64,000 nucleotides of DNA from Distichodus sexfasciatus. Lineage: Eukaryota; Chordata; Actinopteri; Characiformes; Distichodontidae. The stretch covers positions 1,154,968 through 1,218,967 of the forward strand of contig JAVGVS010000020.1 in the NCBI GenBank assembly GCA_032718565.1, written 5' to 3'. The translations under genes and the position numbers were made by a program. Below are positions 10,096 to 19,884 of this stretch, one piece after another. How positions within the stretch are numbered: the first letter of the stretch is position 1; each line of letters begins with the position of its first letter. Below the pieces are notes generated by a model that saw only the letters and a list, made by a program, of their open reading frames with translations, made no database searches and had not been told where the DNA came from.

Positions 10096-10352
10096 GAAAG
10101 TGAAAGTGAGTGATTAGTTGACATTGTGAACACACCACAGCACAGCACACAGTGCACCACAACCAAATGTGACCTCTGCATTTGACCCATCCGTGAAGGA
10201 GCAGTGGGCAGCTAACAAGGGCAGCGTCCAGGGAGCAATGCTTGGGGACGGTACCTCGGTCATGAGTGCCTCAGTGATACCTTTACCGGTCCTGGATTTG
10301 AACCTGCGACCTTCTGATCACGGGGCGATCGCCCTACCGTTACACCACCAAC
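10096..10352 (-). mobile_element. tRNA-derived SINE, second family (GATCAGAAGGTCGC type)
   Basis: Read on the minus strand: a GTGTAACGGTAGGGCGATCG head, GATCAGAAGGTCGCAGGTTC with box B GGTTCAAATCC, then CCGGTAAAGGTATCACTGAG, GGTACCGTCCCCAAGC, CTGCTCCTTCACGGATGG, TCAAATGCAGAGGTCACATT, and a tail GTGTGTTCACAATG...ACTTTCACTTTC. It is full length and only about 40 bp from the SINE of the other family at 10.4 kb. Confidence 0.8.
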
Positions 10353-10404
10353 TGGTGGACAAATTGGAGGCAAATTTGATTTAAACTGTTGAATATAAAA
10401 ACAG

Positions 10405-10768
10405 GGGCGGCAGTGTGGTGCAGTGGTTAGCCCTAACGCCTCACACTGAATAACGTCCTGGGTTTGAGCCCTGGGTTGACCGTAGGGTCTTTCTGTGTGG
10501 AGTTTGCATGCTCTGTCCGTGTTTGCGTGGGTTTTCTCTGGGTACTCCGGTTAACTCCCACAGTCCAAAACCATGCAATATGCAATATAGGTTAATCGGC
10601 AACTCTAAATTGTCTTCGTACGGTGTGAATGTGAGTGCGGTTGTGTGTGTGTGTGCGCTGCAGTGTTGACGCCTGCCCAGCGTTGGTCCCCACCTTGCAT
10701 CCGTAGTTCCCGGGATAGGCTCCGATCCCCCGTGACCCCAGTTGGGATAAAGTGTTCAGATAACGAAT
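10405..10768 (+). mobile_element. Full-length DANA/mermaid-like SINE with target duplication
   Basis: Carries the whole family structure: GGGCGGCAGTGTGGTGCAG start, box B GGGTTTGAGCCC, CTTTCTGTGTGGAGTTTGC, GGTTAATCGGCAACTCTAAA, a GTGTGTG-rich middle, GCGCCTGCCCAGCG-like block, GGGATAGGCTCCGATCCCC, and an ACGAATGA tail. GAATATAAAAA is found immediately before (10391-10401) and again after it (10769-10779), with YA following both. That is a target-site duplication, as expected of LINE-driven insertion. Confidence 0.85.
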
Positions 10769-10780
10769 GAATATAAAAAT

Positions 10781-11150
10781 AAGGGAGCTCTGTATCTTTG
10801 GGTTTATTTTTGGCAAATGTTGACAAACTTTTAAAATTCTTTCATAACTTCATTCTGAACAATGTGATCATCATATTGCCCATCACAACTTAAACATGTA
10901 GCTACAATGTCTCGCAAAACCCAAAAGTCATTAAAAAGCTTCACTGACCATGTGATCAACCAGTGGCTTTGTGCTTTGGGTCCAGGCAAAAGGGAGACAT
11001 TTTGAACATTTTTTGTGACCTATAATTGCAAAAATGGATGATTGTTGGATCTGATCATCAATTAGCTTTTTATTCTTCACCTTTAAGTTCATTAATATGA
11101 AAATAATATTAATATGAGCTGATAAAATTAATATGAGCTGAGATGTTTTA
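10781..11150. other. AT-rich stretch, nothing recognised
   Basis: No repeat family, hairpin or open frame of note. ATTAATATGA occurs three times around 11090-11135. Confidence 0.45.
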
Positions 11151-11152
11151 GT

Positions 11153-11296
11153 GAGGTGCCCTGTGGTGTGTTAGCGCCTGCCCAGGGCTGTTCCCCGCTT
11201 TGCGCCCGAAAGTTGCCGGGATAGGCTCCGGTCCCCGCTGCGACCCCAGTTAGGATTACAGCGGTTCGGAAGATGAATGGATGAATGAATGTTTTG
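11153..11296 (+). mobile_element. DANA/mermaid-like SINE, 3' half only
   Basis: Starts at GTGCCCTGTGGTGTG and holds GCGCCTGCCCAGGGCTG, GCGCCCGAAAGTTGCC, GGATAGGCTCCGGTCCCC and the terminal GATGAATGGATGAATGAATG. The tRNA-like head is missing, so it is 5' truncated. Confidence 0.8.
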
Positions 11297-11640
11297 GTGA
11301 GCTCAGAAACACTCTAGTTGAAAGCACATAAACTGTTATTACAGCAGATATAAACCCTAAAATATTGGGTTATAAATTGCATGTCGTTATCCTAAGACGA
11401 TAAAGCAATGAAGGACACAAAAATGTTTCATGCTCATGCGAAAACATCTCGTGCTCACGCAAAACTCGCATTTATTACTTTTCCTTTCTCATGTCTTTAC
11501 AGACTCCATCGAGTATTAACCAAACACACGATGCGATACTTCCCGAGCCACTGCACCGCATCTGCAGCCTCAGATTAAAACATGGTGTAAATTACAGGGC
11601 GTTCTATCAACATCGAGGTTCCTTTTTTATTTGCTTATAA
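11297..11640. other. Single-copy stretch
   Basis: A paired CATGCTCATGCGAAAACATC and CTCGTGCTCACGCAAAAC stretch at about 11429-11465 looks like part of an unassigned fish repeat. Nothing else recognised. Confidence 0.3.
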
Positions 11641-11847
11641 TAGTGTCCTCTTTCGGTCGGTGGCGCGCCGAATGGAAGCTCTCGGCACATTTCACAGGCA
11701 GCGAGGTATTTGCACGGCGTTTGAAGAGCACTCCTGTCTCGCTGGGGGAAACCATGTTTGATGTCTGGCCCTGTCTTTCACACTTGCGATAAAGCCGTCG
11801 GGGTTTAGCGCATCTTCCGTGCAAAGCCCGTGTCTTTCGCCTTTGTC

Positions 11848-11850
11848 CTC

Positions 11851-11883
<33 letters not shown>

Positions 11884-11902
11884 CCTCTCGCTCTCTCTCT
11901 CC
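11848..11902. repeat. (CT)n microsatellite
   Basis: CT repeats with a few interruptions. Minus-strand Arg/Glu-rich frames across it are by-products. Confidence 0.95.
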
Positions 11903-11990
11903 CACAATCCCCTACCGGCTCTCCTCCATTGTCTGGCCGCCTGTCTCCATGCCCACATTACGCCGTGTGAAGAATGGGCCCGCTGCCGTA

Positions 11991-12016
11991 GCCCGGGGCA
12001 TCATGGGAGTTGTAGT
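11991..12016 (-). promoter_or_regulatory. ZNF143/THAP11-type (SBS) motif
   Basis: On the minus strand the sequence reads ACTACAACTCCCATGATGCC, close to the known vertebrate SBS promoter element bound by ZNF143, THAP11 and HCF-1 (ACTACAATTCCCAGAATGC-type). It sits in a GC-rich segment (11930-12030). SBS sites are normally promoter-proximal, but they also occur in repeats. No exon is evident nearby. Confidence 0.45.
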
Positions 12017-12099
12017 TTAGCGGGGTTGAGGAGAGGAGGGTGCAGTGTTTTGGGAAGTGGGGGACATGTGAATTCTCTCTTTTCATGCTGTCGTTCTTC

Positions 12100-12715
12100 G
12101 TTTATTTTTTTTTTTTGTGAGTCATTTTTCTTTTTTTATGTCCTTTTTGTGGAAATAGGCCTGAAAGTCATAATTGGTGAAAATATGATATTTTTTTTTT
12201 TGTTTCATCTGAAATATAAAATCTGTTTTTTGAACGATACTGACAATGTGGTTAATACTGCAGTCTGAATGCTAAATACTTGTTTGTTTTTTCTGTCATC
12301 ATTTCTGTTTTATTTACTTTTTAGTCAGTGATTTTTTTCCACATTTTTCACATTTTTAGTGAAAAAAATATTTGTAACATTTAAAATCTCTGTTTGAATG
12401 CCATAAAAGATAGTTGATACTAGAGACCGAATATTAAATACTTAGCATTATTTTGCATCACTGTAGTTCATTGTGATTATTTCCTTTTTTTCTAGCTTTC
12501 TTTTGTCATTTTCTTCACCAATTTTGTCTTTGTTTATGAAAAAACGTCATAATTGGTAAAAATGCATTAGATTGCTTTTCAAAATATAAAATCTGTTTGT
12601 TTGAATGACTCACAAGATAAGGTTAATGCCAGAGACTGGGTACTAACCATTTTGTTTTTAATGAGATGCATTATTCTTCAGTTTTTGTGGTCATTTTATT
12701 TGGAATCGACGCCTT
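12100..12715. repeat. Three-unit tandem array, ~190 bp period
   Basis: GTCATAATTGGT(G/A)AAAAT recurs near 12167 and 12546, with a decayed middle copy at about 12350. (A)ATATAAAATCTGTTT(G)TTTGAA recurs near 12213 and 12586, with TTTAAAATCTCTGTTTGAATG in the middle copy near 12380. Aligning GTGAAAA/GTAAAAA gives starts at 12177, 12359 and 12556 (steps 182 and 197). T-rich, non-coding. Confidence 0.75.
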
Positions 12716-13430
12716 CAAAGTGAACACGTTCCTCCCCAAAAAATCTCCGCCTTTGTTAACCGAGCAGGCCCTTAAGCCAAGCTTCTTAAACGAGGCGCTC
12801 ATGGCATATGCATGTGCTGTATCTTATCTGGTGAATATCGCAAACATTTTTCCGGGACGTCAAATATTTAAACAGGCCAGACAAACAAGAGACACAGAAA
12901 GAGAAAGACCAAGAGAGGGACAGAGATTTGGAGGGGGGGGTGGGGGGGGTTGGTGGTTTCTGAAAGTGCTAAGTGTCCCATCAGCCCCCCCACCAAACCC
13001 CCCACCCCCCTGCGATATTTTCATATTGAATGTGTTCTCGTGATCCATATGATCCCAACATAAAGAGGGTTCCTGAACCTTCTCTCTTAAACTGTAGCAG
13101 GCATATATTACCAGGCTTAGAGCTTGGCAAAGGCACGCGTTTTCCCAAAATAGATTTTTTTTTCCCCGACAATACTCCATGAGGACGCATTAAATAAATC
13201 TGCACTCGGCTAATCCAGAAAGCAGCTCGCTCGCATTGGGGAGAGGATGCCTGCGCGGGACAAAAGGCAGCCACTCGGCTCGTCGCACCCTCGTCGGGGC
13301 AGGGGGGGGGGACGGACACGTTTCAGCAAAAAAGCTCCAGAAAGATGGTGAGGGCAACAAAAAAAAAAGAATTAATGTGAAAGAAAAGTCCAGGAAATAA
13401 TCTCGATCAGTGCTGTTCTCCTGCACAGCA
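12716..13430. other. Single-copy stretch with G/C palindrome
   Basis: Moderate CpG content at about 13190-13320 and no repeat family recognised. Pro-rich open frames on both strands arise from the G and C runs at 12931-13012. Confidence 0.35.
12931..13012. repeat. G-run / C-run inverted repeat
   Basis: A G-rich arm (GGGGGGGTGGGGGGGGTTGG from about 12933) is followed about 30 bases later by a C-rich arm (CCCCCCCACCAAACCCCCCA from about 12984) that is close to its reverse complement, including the TTGGTGG/CCACCAA part. The strand could fold as a hairpin of about 24 bp, or as a G-quadruplex on either strand. Confidence 0.8.
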
Positions 13431-14130
13431 AAGCAGGCGTTTTGTAAATTTTTATATCTGACTCCTTTTCTGTCTCTCTTGTACTGTTATTGGCGCTTCT
13501 TTAAAATCTCCAAACCCAAAAACATGGGCGAACGGGGCCATTTGAAACATGTTGTAGATAAGTGTTAATCCACTAATGTAAATCTCCATAAATAGCATAC
13601 TGAGGTTGATCCCTTTCTTTTTTTCCCCCCATTGAGAGAAAATTACAGTAGATGAATTGCTTTTGCCATGCGTGGAGGCTAATGAAAGCCCTGCTCCTGG
13701 GTTTTACTCAACAAAGGCCTGTGATTTTTTCCCCACTTCTCACTAAAAGAAGAACCTGTTCCACTTTTAATTAATAGCTCCAGCCTTCACCATTCAGACC
13801 TGCTGCCGTACTTTATTTTGTTTAAATTGATTCCAGAGGTGAGCTTCCTCATTAATATGGGGACAACAAAAACATTTCATTGAGGTGGCGGTGAGTAATT
13901 TAGTCTTTGAGGTATGGGGAAAAAGCTGGTTTCTGATGTGACACTCCATTGTGTGATCAGGTTTCCTTCAGCAATACACGCTGGAAAGTCATACTGCAGC
14001 ACAAATCTGCTAATGGAGACGGGATGTAAGAACGTGCACATTTTTAGACAATTGCTCACTGACATCCTGAACCACTGACAAAGAACAATAATTGCTTTTG
14101 TGTTACTCGAGGAAACACGATCACACCATG
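13431..14130. other. Candidate conserved non-coding stretch
   Basis: No repeat recognised. Words such as GAGGCTAATGAAAGCCCTG, CACTTTTAATTAATAGCTCC and TGTTTAAATTGATTCC look like homeodomain-rich regulatory DNA. Conservation cannot be tested here. Confidence 0.3.
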
Positions 14131-14134
14131 AGTA

Positions 14135-14345
14135 TACTGCAGTACAGTGGGTTAGGGAGTTGACGCCGTGATCAGAAGCTCGCTGGCTCAAGTCCCAGAC
14201 CGGTAAAGGTACCATTGAGGTACTGTACTTGTGAGCAAGGTACTGTCCCCAAGCCCTGCACGTTAGCTCCCCACTTCTCCTTCACGCATGGGTCAAGTGT
14301 TCTGTGCTGTGGTGTGTTCACGATGACAAGCAATCACTCATTTTA
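14135..14345 (+). mobile_element. tRNA-derived SINE, second family
   Basis: CGTGATCAGAAGCTCGCTGG with box B GGCTCAAGTCCC, then CCGGTAAAGGTACCATTGAG, GAGCAAGGTACTGTCCCCAAG, CTCCTTCACGCATGGGTCAA and TGTGCTGTGGTGTGTTCACGATGA. Same block order as the copies at 10.1 and 46.5 kb. Confidence 0.8.
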
Positions 14346-14375
14346 ATGCATTCACATGGGCAGTCTCCATGAAGC

Positions 14376-14480
14376 AAATTTTGAGGCTCAGTGGTGGTAG
14401 CTCTGGAGGCCAAAAGTACCACCAAACTCGAACCTCTTAGTCGATAGCTGCGTACAGAAACACTAGACCATCATCACCCA
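14376..14480 (-). mobile_element. tRNA-derived SINE head, third family (TGAGCCCTTGAGCAAG type)
   Basis: On the minus strand: GATGGTCTAGTGTTTCTG (box A region), GAGGTTCGAGTTTGG (box B), then GCTACCACCACTGAGCCTC, which is the same block as in the full copy at 62.6 kb. Only the head is present. Confidence 0.6.
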
Positions 14481-15125
14481 CTGTGTATTGTGATTGCTCA
14501 AGACAGTTACATTTGCAGCATATCTGTGAACTCACCTCTGCACTTTACACATCACTGTCTTTGTGATGCACACGCTGCTATACGCACAATCTCATTCATG
14601 TTGCGCTGAAACTGTCTCAGGAATAACGTTTATGTTAACAGACTGTACACATAGTCTGTAATTGTCACTCTAAACTGCTGCTGATCTGGCATACATTTAA
14701 TGCCAGGTGATCGAAATTGTAATCCTCTTCTCTTCACTGCTGTTACAATATTTGCACAATTTTTAAACGTTGAACATTGCTGTACATATCACTGATCGCT
14801 TTTTCCTCACTGACTGTATCTGCACAAATTACTTAAAGTATTTCACAGACTCTAGTTCCCCACTGCTGTTACAATATCTGCACATACTAGATCCGACTTG
14901 AATGTTAGCTCTGACCTTATAAAAGATACTGTTTTATTTCATGTACCGTCTGTATAGAATTTTTCATATTGAAACTGTTACTGACCTCTCTTTCTACTTC
15001 TAGTTTAAAGTGTATGTTTTATATTTTGTTTATATATCGTTATTCTGTGTGCCTTGTTTGTTCTTTGTTCCTCGCACTGTTAAAACTGGAGCCACGTCGT
15101 CCCGTCTCTCTGTACACTTGTGCAG
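14481..15125. mobile_element. Decayed LINE-like 3' region
   Basis: The run of CTCTGCACTTTACACATCACTG, TGATGCACACGCTGC, CACTGCTGTTACAATAT(T/C)TGCACA (twice, near 14740 and 14864) and TGCCTTGTTTGTTCTTTG matches my recollection of the TGCAC-rich 3' untranslated part of a fish non-LTR element. No open reading frame survives. Class is a guess. Confidence 0.35.
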
Positions 15126-15137
15126 TATGTAGTAGAA

Positions 15138-15228
15138 ATGCTCAGGGACCCAGTGATCGTAGTGCTGGAGGTAGGATTTGAACCCATGACCTCTCGGGCC
15201 AGAGGCGAGTGTCGTGACCACTACACAT
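15138..15228 (-). mobile_element. tRNA-derived SINE head, third family
   Basis: On the minus strand: GTGTAGTGGTCACGACACTC (box A region), GCCCGAGAGGTCATGGGTTC with box B GGTTCAAATCC, then CACTGGGTCCCTGAGC. It stops before the body, like the head fragment 650 bp upstream. Confidence 0.65.
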
Positions 15229-15955
15229 TGACATGTAGAGACATGATCCAAATAAATAAAGTCAGCAATGATTTGGATCCAGAATCGTAGCACAATCTTA
15301 GTCCGTATCCCAATAAGAGTTACACTTCCAGTCTAAAGTTTTTGCATACTCTGAAATCTTTGGCTTATTACTATCATAATAATTACAAAAATATACACTT
15401 AATATTTTCTGCTCATTAATAAATGTACAGTAAGTTCAACAATTGAGTACCTTTATTACATCTTTGGGGTCTTTGGGCCTCATTCGCCGTAAATCTTGGG
15501 GAATGAGGTTCATTGTCCTGTTGTATAAAGAATGGCTGATCAAACCTGCTCCTAACCCTTTCTTGGTAGAGTTCCAAATTTTCTCTATGCCTAGTTTCAA
15601 TTTCAGATGGTTAAAATATAAAGACAGCCTAGAATTTGATTATTCAGTCACAAACAGTTAATAGGCCTTTAGACATGCTCTCTCCATGTTATTAATATAC
15701 AAAGTTGATTTAAGGTTGTTTTCTCTGCAACTTCTCGAAGCTTAACAAAAGTAAAAAATGTTAAATAAATGGAATAATGCTAAAAACCCGTAGTATCAGT
15801 AGTAACACAAAACTGCAGTGCTTATAATATCCAGGAAAATATAATGACAAATTGTAATATTTTATATTTGTTGCAGTTTAATCTTTGGCTGTATCATGCA
15901 GCCCTGCCAAATTCCACAGCACAGACTAATGCATTTCAGTATCAAATGTTTGTAT
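15229..15955. other. AT-rich stretch, nothing assigned
   Basis: No gene or repeat that I can name. A few short open frames without domain features. Confidence 0.35.
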
Positions 15956-16455
15956 TAGCCTCACACCTTGCTTTCGGATTTCCTCAATCTCCCCACTTCC
16001 ACGGGCCGACTGATAACAACAAACCGGCTCTCGAGTTGAATGACGGGAGAACAGCGGATTCTAGCGAACGCTCTCTCCAGCGCTGATAGCAGCGCGTCGG
16101 CTAGTCCCGCGAATGCTGTTTGCTCAGGGCTCAGATGCCCGCGCTCGGCTAACAATTAGAATACGTCTGCCTGAGACGGCGGTTTTTTTTATGTACACTG
16201 CTGTTGAGGCCCCTCTGTCGCCGCACCGCTGCGCAAACACACGTCTGCTGGAGTGGCTCCTAGTTAGCCTCGATGAGTGACCCCGAAAAACTCAGTCAAG
16301 TGAACGGTGCTTCAAATCGGCCTGCAATTATGCAAGTCAATAATTGGATTGCCCGCTGCTTAGGGCTGGGCCGGGTTTTGGATTTCTGCGAGAGGCCTCT
16401 GTAGATTTCCACATTAACGCCACTTCATTAGGCGTATTTGCCGTTACCAATGTAA
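15956..16455. promoter_or_regulatory. CpG-retaining patch, candidate conserved element
   Basis: CpGs are frequent (CGCTGATAGCAGCGCGTCGG near 16080), and CCTGCAATTATGCAAGTCAATAATTGG at 16319 onward holds homeodomain/octamer-like words. No repeat match inside the window and no credible exon. Candidate enhancer or island; unproven. Confidence 0.4.
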
Positions 16456-16551
16456 CTCTCAACTTGTTGTGAAAAGATTCAGATTAATAGTGTTTGTAGT
16501 GGGTGCTTTTAATCTGGAACAAACAAAAAGATGACTTTTATCTACTATGTG

Positions 16552-16570
16552 TTACACACACACACACACC
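16552..16570. repeat. (CA)n microsatellite
   Basis: Short uninterrupted CA run following GTGTTA. Confidence 0.85.
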
Positions 16571-16637
16571 AATCCGTGAAGGGATTTACAAAATGTGATA
16601 AAATATTGTAGGCCAAATTATACACACACATACATTT

Positions 16638-16760
16638 TGTCAGGGTAAAGTGATTTATTGCAATATGTGTCAACATACATGCAACACTTCTCATGAGCAC
16701 AGTTATAAAAATGTCACTGTGCAAAAGCCTTGTGCTGATGTTCTATTTTCTATGTTTTAT
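16638..16760. repeat. Interspersed repeat with GTGATTTATTGCAA block
   Basis: AAAGTGATTTATTGCAATATG...AACATACATGCAAC is shared, with drift, with 7566-7600, 36668-36710 and 49722-49760. CACTGTGCAAAAGCCTTGTG follows, like ACTGTACAAAAGTCTTTA at 49676. Class unknown. Confidence 0.45.
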
Positions 16761-16965
16761 GTACAGTGTATGTCTCATGTAATTTTTAATTTAATTACAA
16801 TTAATATATTAGAATTGACCACATTCTTCAAAACTACAATATTTAAATTCATTTAGCATTTAAAATTTTCCACTTCACATTTAACACCATCAACACATAT
16901 TAGTCATAATGATGTAAATCAGAGCGCTATGGTTATAATATTAGAGTTTTTGGTTTATTTAAAGT

Positions 16966-17642
16966 GAGAGTTGTCAAAAGTACATGCATTTTTCACTCAA
17001 GTAAAAGTGTAGCTACATGTGTTTAAAAAGACTCTAGTAAAAGTTAAAGTTATGACTGGACTTCTTTACTCAAGTTAAAGTGAAAAGTACAGGCTCTAAA
17101 ACATGCTTAAAGTATAAAAGTATAAAGTTCCCTTGTGAACGACAAAACCAGCATTTTAGGACTGGACTCCATGTCCGAGTGTTATGTAGAGCGCAAGCAG
17201 AGACAAATAAAAAAATAAAATAACGCTGCACTGTTCATTACCATCATTATACATGATGATCACCTCTACCCTAAACACATCATACAACAAATATTATAGA
17301 GCTGTAAAGAGCGCTGTAGAAATAAACTCAACTGAATTTGGTCGAGCTGAGCTCCTTTCAGCACTGCAATCACCATATCATTTCCCACCGAGTTGCCGCC
17401 TGCTTTTAGTTTCTTTTTCTCTCTCTCAGGCTTTATCATGTCTATCATGTTGTGCGTCATGTGCAAAGATGAATACACCGCTGGGATTGTCTGTGTGTGT
17501 TTACTACGTTTTTAAACCTCAACCAATCAGTCAAGATGTCTGGACGACACGGATTATTGATATGAAATAGGTAAAATGCATGACAAAATTCTACTTAAAG
17601 TACAGTAACCAAGTATTTTTACTTCGTTACTTCCCATCTCTG
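16966..17642. mobile_element. Non-autonomous hAT-type transposon, copy A1, with 8-bp target duplication
   Basis: Left end GAGAGTTGTCAAAAGTAC and right end (as complement) CAGAGATGGGAAGTAACG are terminal inverted repeats of the CAGAG type. TTTAAAGT stands directly before (16958-16965) and directly after (17643-17650), a perfect 8-bp duplication as hAT transposases make. The 677-bp interior has no transposase. It aligns end to end with the 711-bp copy at 60.1 kb, including TACACATGATGATCACCTCT-like and CATATCATTTCCCACCGAG blocks. Confidence 0.9.
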
Positions 17643-17650
17643 TTTAAAGT

Positions 17651-18880
17651 GTATTGATGCTTTAGTTCCCCTTTATATTTCACACTGTGTTTTGCACTAT
17701 GGGAAAAATGTGTACAGTTTGTACATTTGTACAAACCTGTTAATATGTTGCCTAATGTTACATTCAATTAAAGTTTTACATTCAGTTAAATTAAAGTTCA
17801 GTCTCTAATTTGGATTTCAGCCTGTAAAATCAGAAACGAAAATGAAAAAGATAAAGCCATGAAGACCAAAGTGGACCATTTACGAATTTCTACTTTCATT
17901 GACAAAGTGGTGTGTTTTGACTTACAAAAGCAATAAAGTCCCCAAGACGTCCCGGGCTCTCATCCGTGTGTGAAAATGGCCCTACTTCCGTAAGATAATC
18001 TTCTTGTCCGCTGTGATTTACCTCAGCCATTAAAAGAAACGCTTCTCGCCATTTCTGAAGCCTCTGGAGGGAAACGCAGTGGCCAGGAGCTTGTGAACTG
18101 TTTTTACCTGGGAGTGAGAGTTTTTTGAACTCAGGCCTCAGCGCACGGGAGCTGTTTGGCACTGGTATTGCGGAGCTGTCAGAACGAATCGGTGCTGACG
18201 CTTAGCAGAAGCCCGGCGCGGCGCTAACGGCGGAAGTTCCACTTTAGCGACATGGCCGATTTCATAGAGATTAGCGCAAATCGCACAGCACTTAAGGTTA
18301 TTGCCCTGGAGGGCCAATAACACTCTGACACCTCGCCTAACTTTTACAACGTGGCGCTTGCCTGAGTTTATTATTTTTCTTTAAAAGCTGATGGCGTTAC
18401 GAAAGGCGGTCGTTAATCATTTGCAGCGGCGTGTAAAATGAGTAGTGGTAGTGCTATTTCAAAAGGAAGAAAAAAACTCTCCCCACCCCCCCAAAAAAAA
18501 CTTGATTCCAAGGACTCGATTGGGACGCTTTGGGAAGACTCCATCACCCCGGCTAGAGGCTGGCATGCCACACAGAAGCCCCTGGTAACAAGCCAGTCGA
18601 TGCTGGCCAGTTTTCCCACCATGTTAATACGGCTTGATTCAAGTTGGAAACGCAAGACAAATATCCAAATATCTCCCAAAATCTTGGCTGGCGACATTCT
18701 AATGTGACTGTTTGGCAATGGTAAATAATAGCTTATGCTCACCATACCATCATCTGTTGGAAATCAGACGAGGAGGAAAAAATCAACAGAAAAACTCGGG
18801 GAAGAAAGTAGGTGAAGAAATTGAGAGCAAAAATACGTAACATGTTCATTGAAGTGATTTAGAACTGTCACAGTGTTTGT
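17651..18880. other. Single-copy stretch with CpG-retaining centre
   Basis: AT-rich to 17930, then a segment (about 17940-18420) with retained CpGs such as GCCCGGCGCGGCGCTAACGG near 18210. No repeat family and no convincing exon. Candidate regulatory DNA. Confidence 0.35.
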
Positions 18881-19015
18881 TATGCAGACCCTCGGCTCCC
18901 TTAAGGATGTTCTTCCAGGGAACGGAAACTGTGCCCGGGCAATTAAAGGGAGTTAATTTAAAAGCCTCTCCTTAATTAAAGGAGGTTAGATGGGTGCTAG
19001 AATGAAATTCCTGAA
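18881..19015. promoter_or_regulatory. Candidate conserved element with TTAATTAAAGG words
   Basis: GGGCAATTAAAGGGAGTTAA and CCTTAATTAAAGGAGG lie within 60 bp, giving repeated homeodomain-type TAATTA cores. No repeat match. Enhancer role is inference. Confidence 0.35.
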
Positions 19016-19059
19016 ATGAGTTTTAATGCCGATATTCCCCTGTTCGATGCTCCCTCCTT

Positions 19060-19335
19060 CTTCCTCCTCCTCATCATCACCACCACCACCAGCACTTTCT
19101 CGGATGTCGCGCGTTTCTGCACATCCTTGAAATGTGGTCGTCCCATATGGTGTCGGGAAAGAGTATTTAGAAAAAGACAGAGACGTTCATATGTTCTCAT
19201 CAGTCTGTTTATGTTACTCTCTAACCACTCGCTTCCTCATTCCATTCTTCTTCTTTTTCTTCTTCTTCTTCTTCTTCTCCTTCTTCCGTCCATGTCTTTT
19301 CTCCCCGTCTCTCTCTTTCTATTTCTCTTTTTTCT
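19060..19335. repeat. Pyrimidine-rich tract with (CAC)n and (TTC)n
   Basis: CTCCTCCTCATCATCACCAC at 19062 onward, then (TTC)n at about 19244-19281 and CT-rich sequence to 19333. Phe/Leu-rich open frames here come from the repeat. Confidence 0.85.
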
Positions 19336-19785
19336 CTGATGCGATGAGAGACAGGAAAGGCGCGGGACGACAGAGAGGAGATTGCAGCATTAAGTAAATA
19401 ATTTGTATGATAATTCATTACAGCGCCGTCTTTTTCAACTTTAATTGGTCTAAATGAAGAGACATTTCACACCATTTAGATAAAAAATAAGAAAGAAAAC
19501 GGAGGCCAGCATAATGAAAAAAAGGGGGGCCTGGCTATCGGACTTCAGAGGTTTGCTCTAAATGAAAATGTAATTACAGGCGGAATGGTACAAGAGGAGT
19601 CGACCCAGCGCACCAGATCCGGGGGTATCTTCAGACAGTCGCGCAAAAAACCTAATGACTGAGCAATTTGGAACATTTACTCACCCCAAAGACTCTCATT
19701 AAGTCAATCACAGGCTTAGCCGAAGCCCACTCTCAGCGCCGAGCGAGCCCTACCCGCTTATTCCAACATCAATCACCAGAGCCGA
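19336..19785. other. Candidate conserved non-coding stretch
   Basis: Repeat-free, with AATGAAAATGTAATTACAGG and scattered CpGs. Part of the repeat-poor 18-22 kb block. Confidence 0.35.
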
Positions 19786-19788
19786 CTC

Positions 19789-19823
19789 TCTCTCTCTCTC
19801 TCCCTCTCTCTCTCCCTCTCTTC
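19789..19823. repeat. (CT)n microsatellite
   Basis: CT repeat with CCCT interruptions inside a repeat-poor block. Confidence 0.9.
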
Positions 19824-19884
19824 TCTCCCCACTGCCGCCCCCCCTCCATCCCTCTGCTGCTCCTCCAACAGAAAAAAGGGAAGC

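Noticed and set aside
10320..10355. Possible tRNA gene (box A and box B present)
   Set aside because: The tRNA-like part is the head of a SINE that continues with the family body; it would not fold as a complete tRNA with acceptor stem.
10169..10384. Short open frame with plausible composition
   Set aside because: Lies within a tRNA-derived SINE; similar frames appear in other copies of the SINE.
11819..12268. 149-codon open frame starting in a CT tract
   Set aside because: Begins with Leu/Ser repeats from (CT)n, has no signal or domain I recognise, and ends in the T-rich tandem array.
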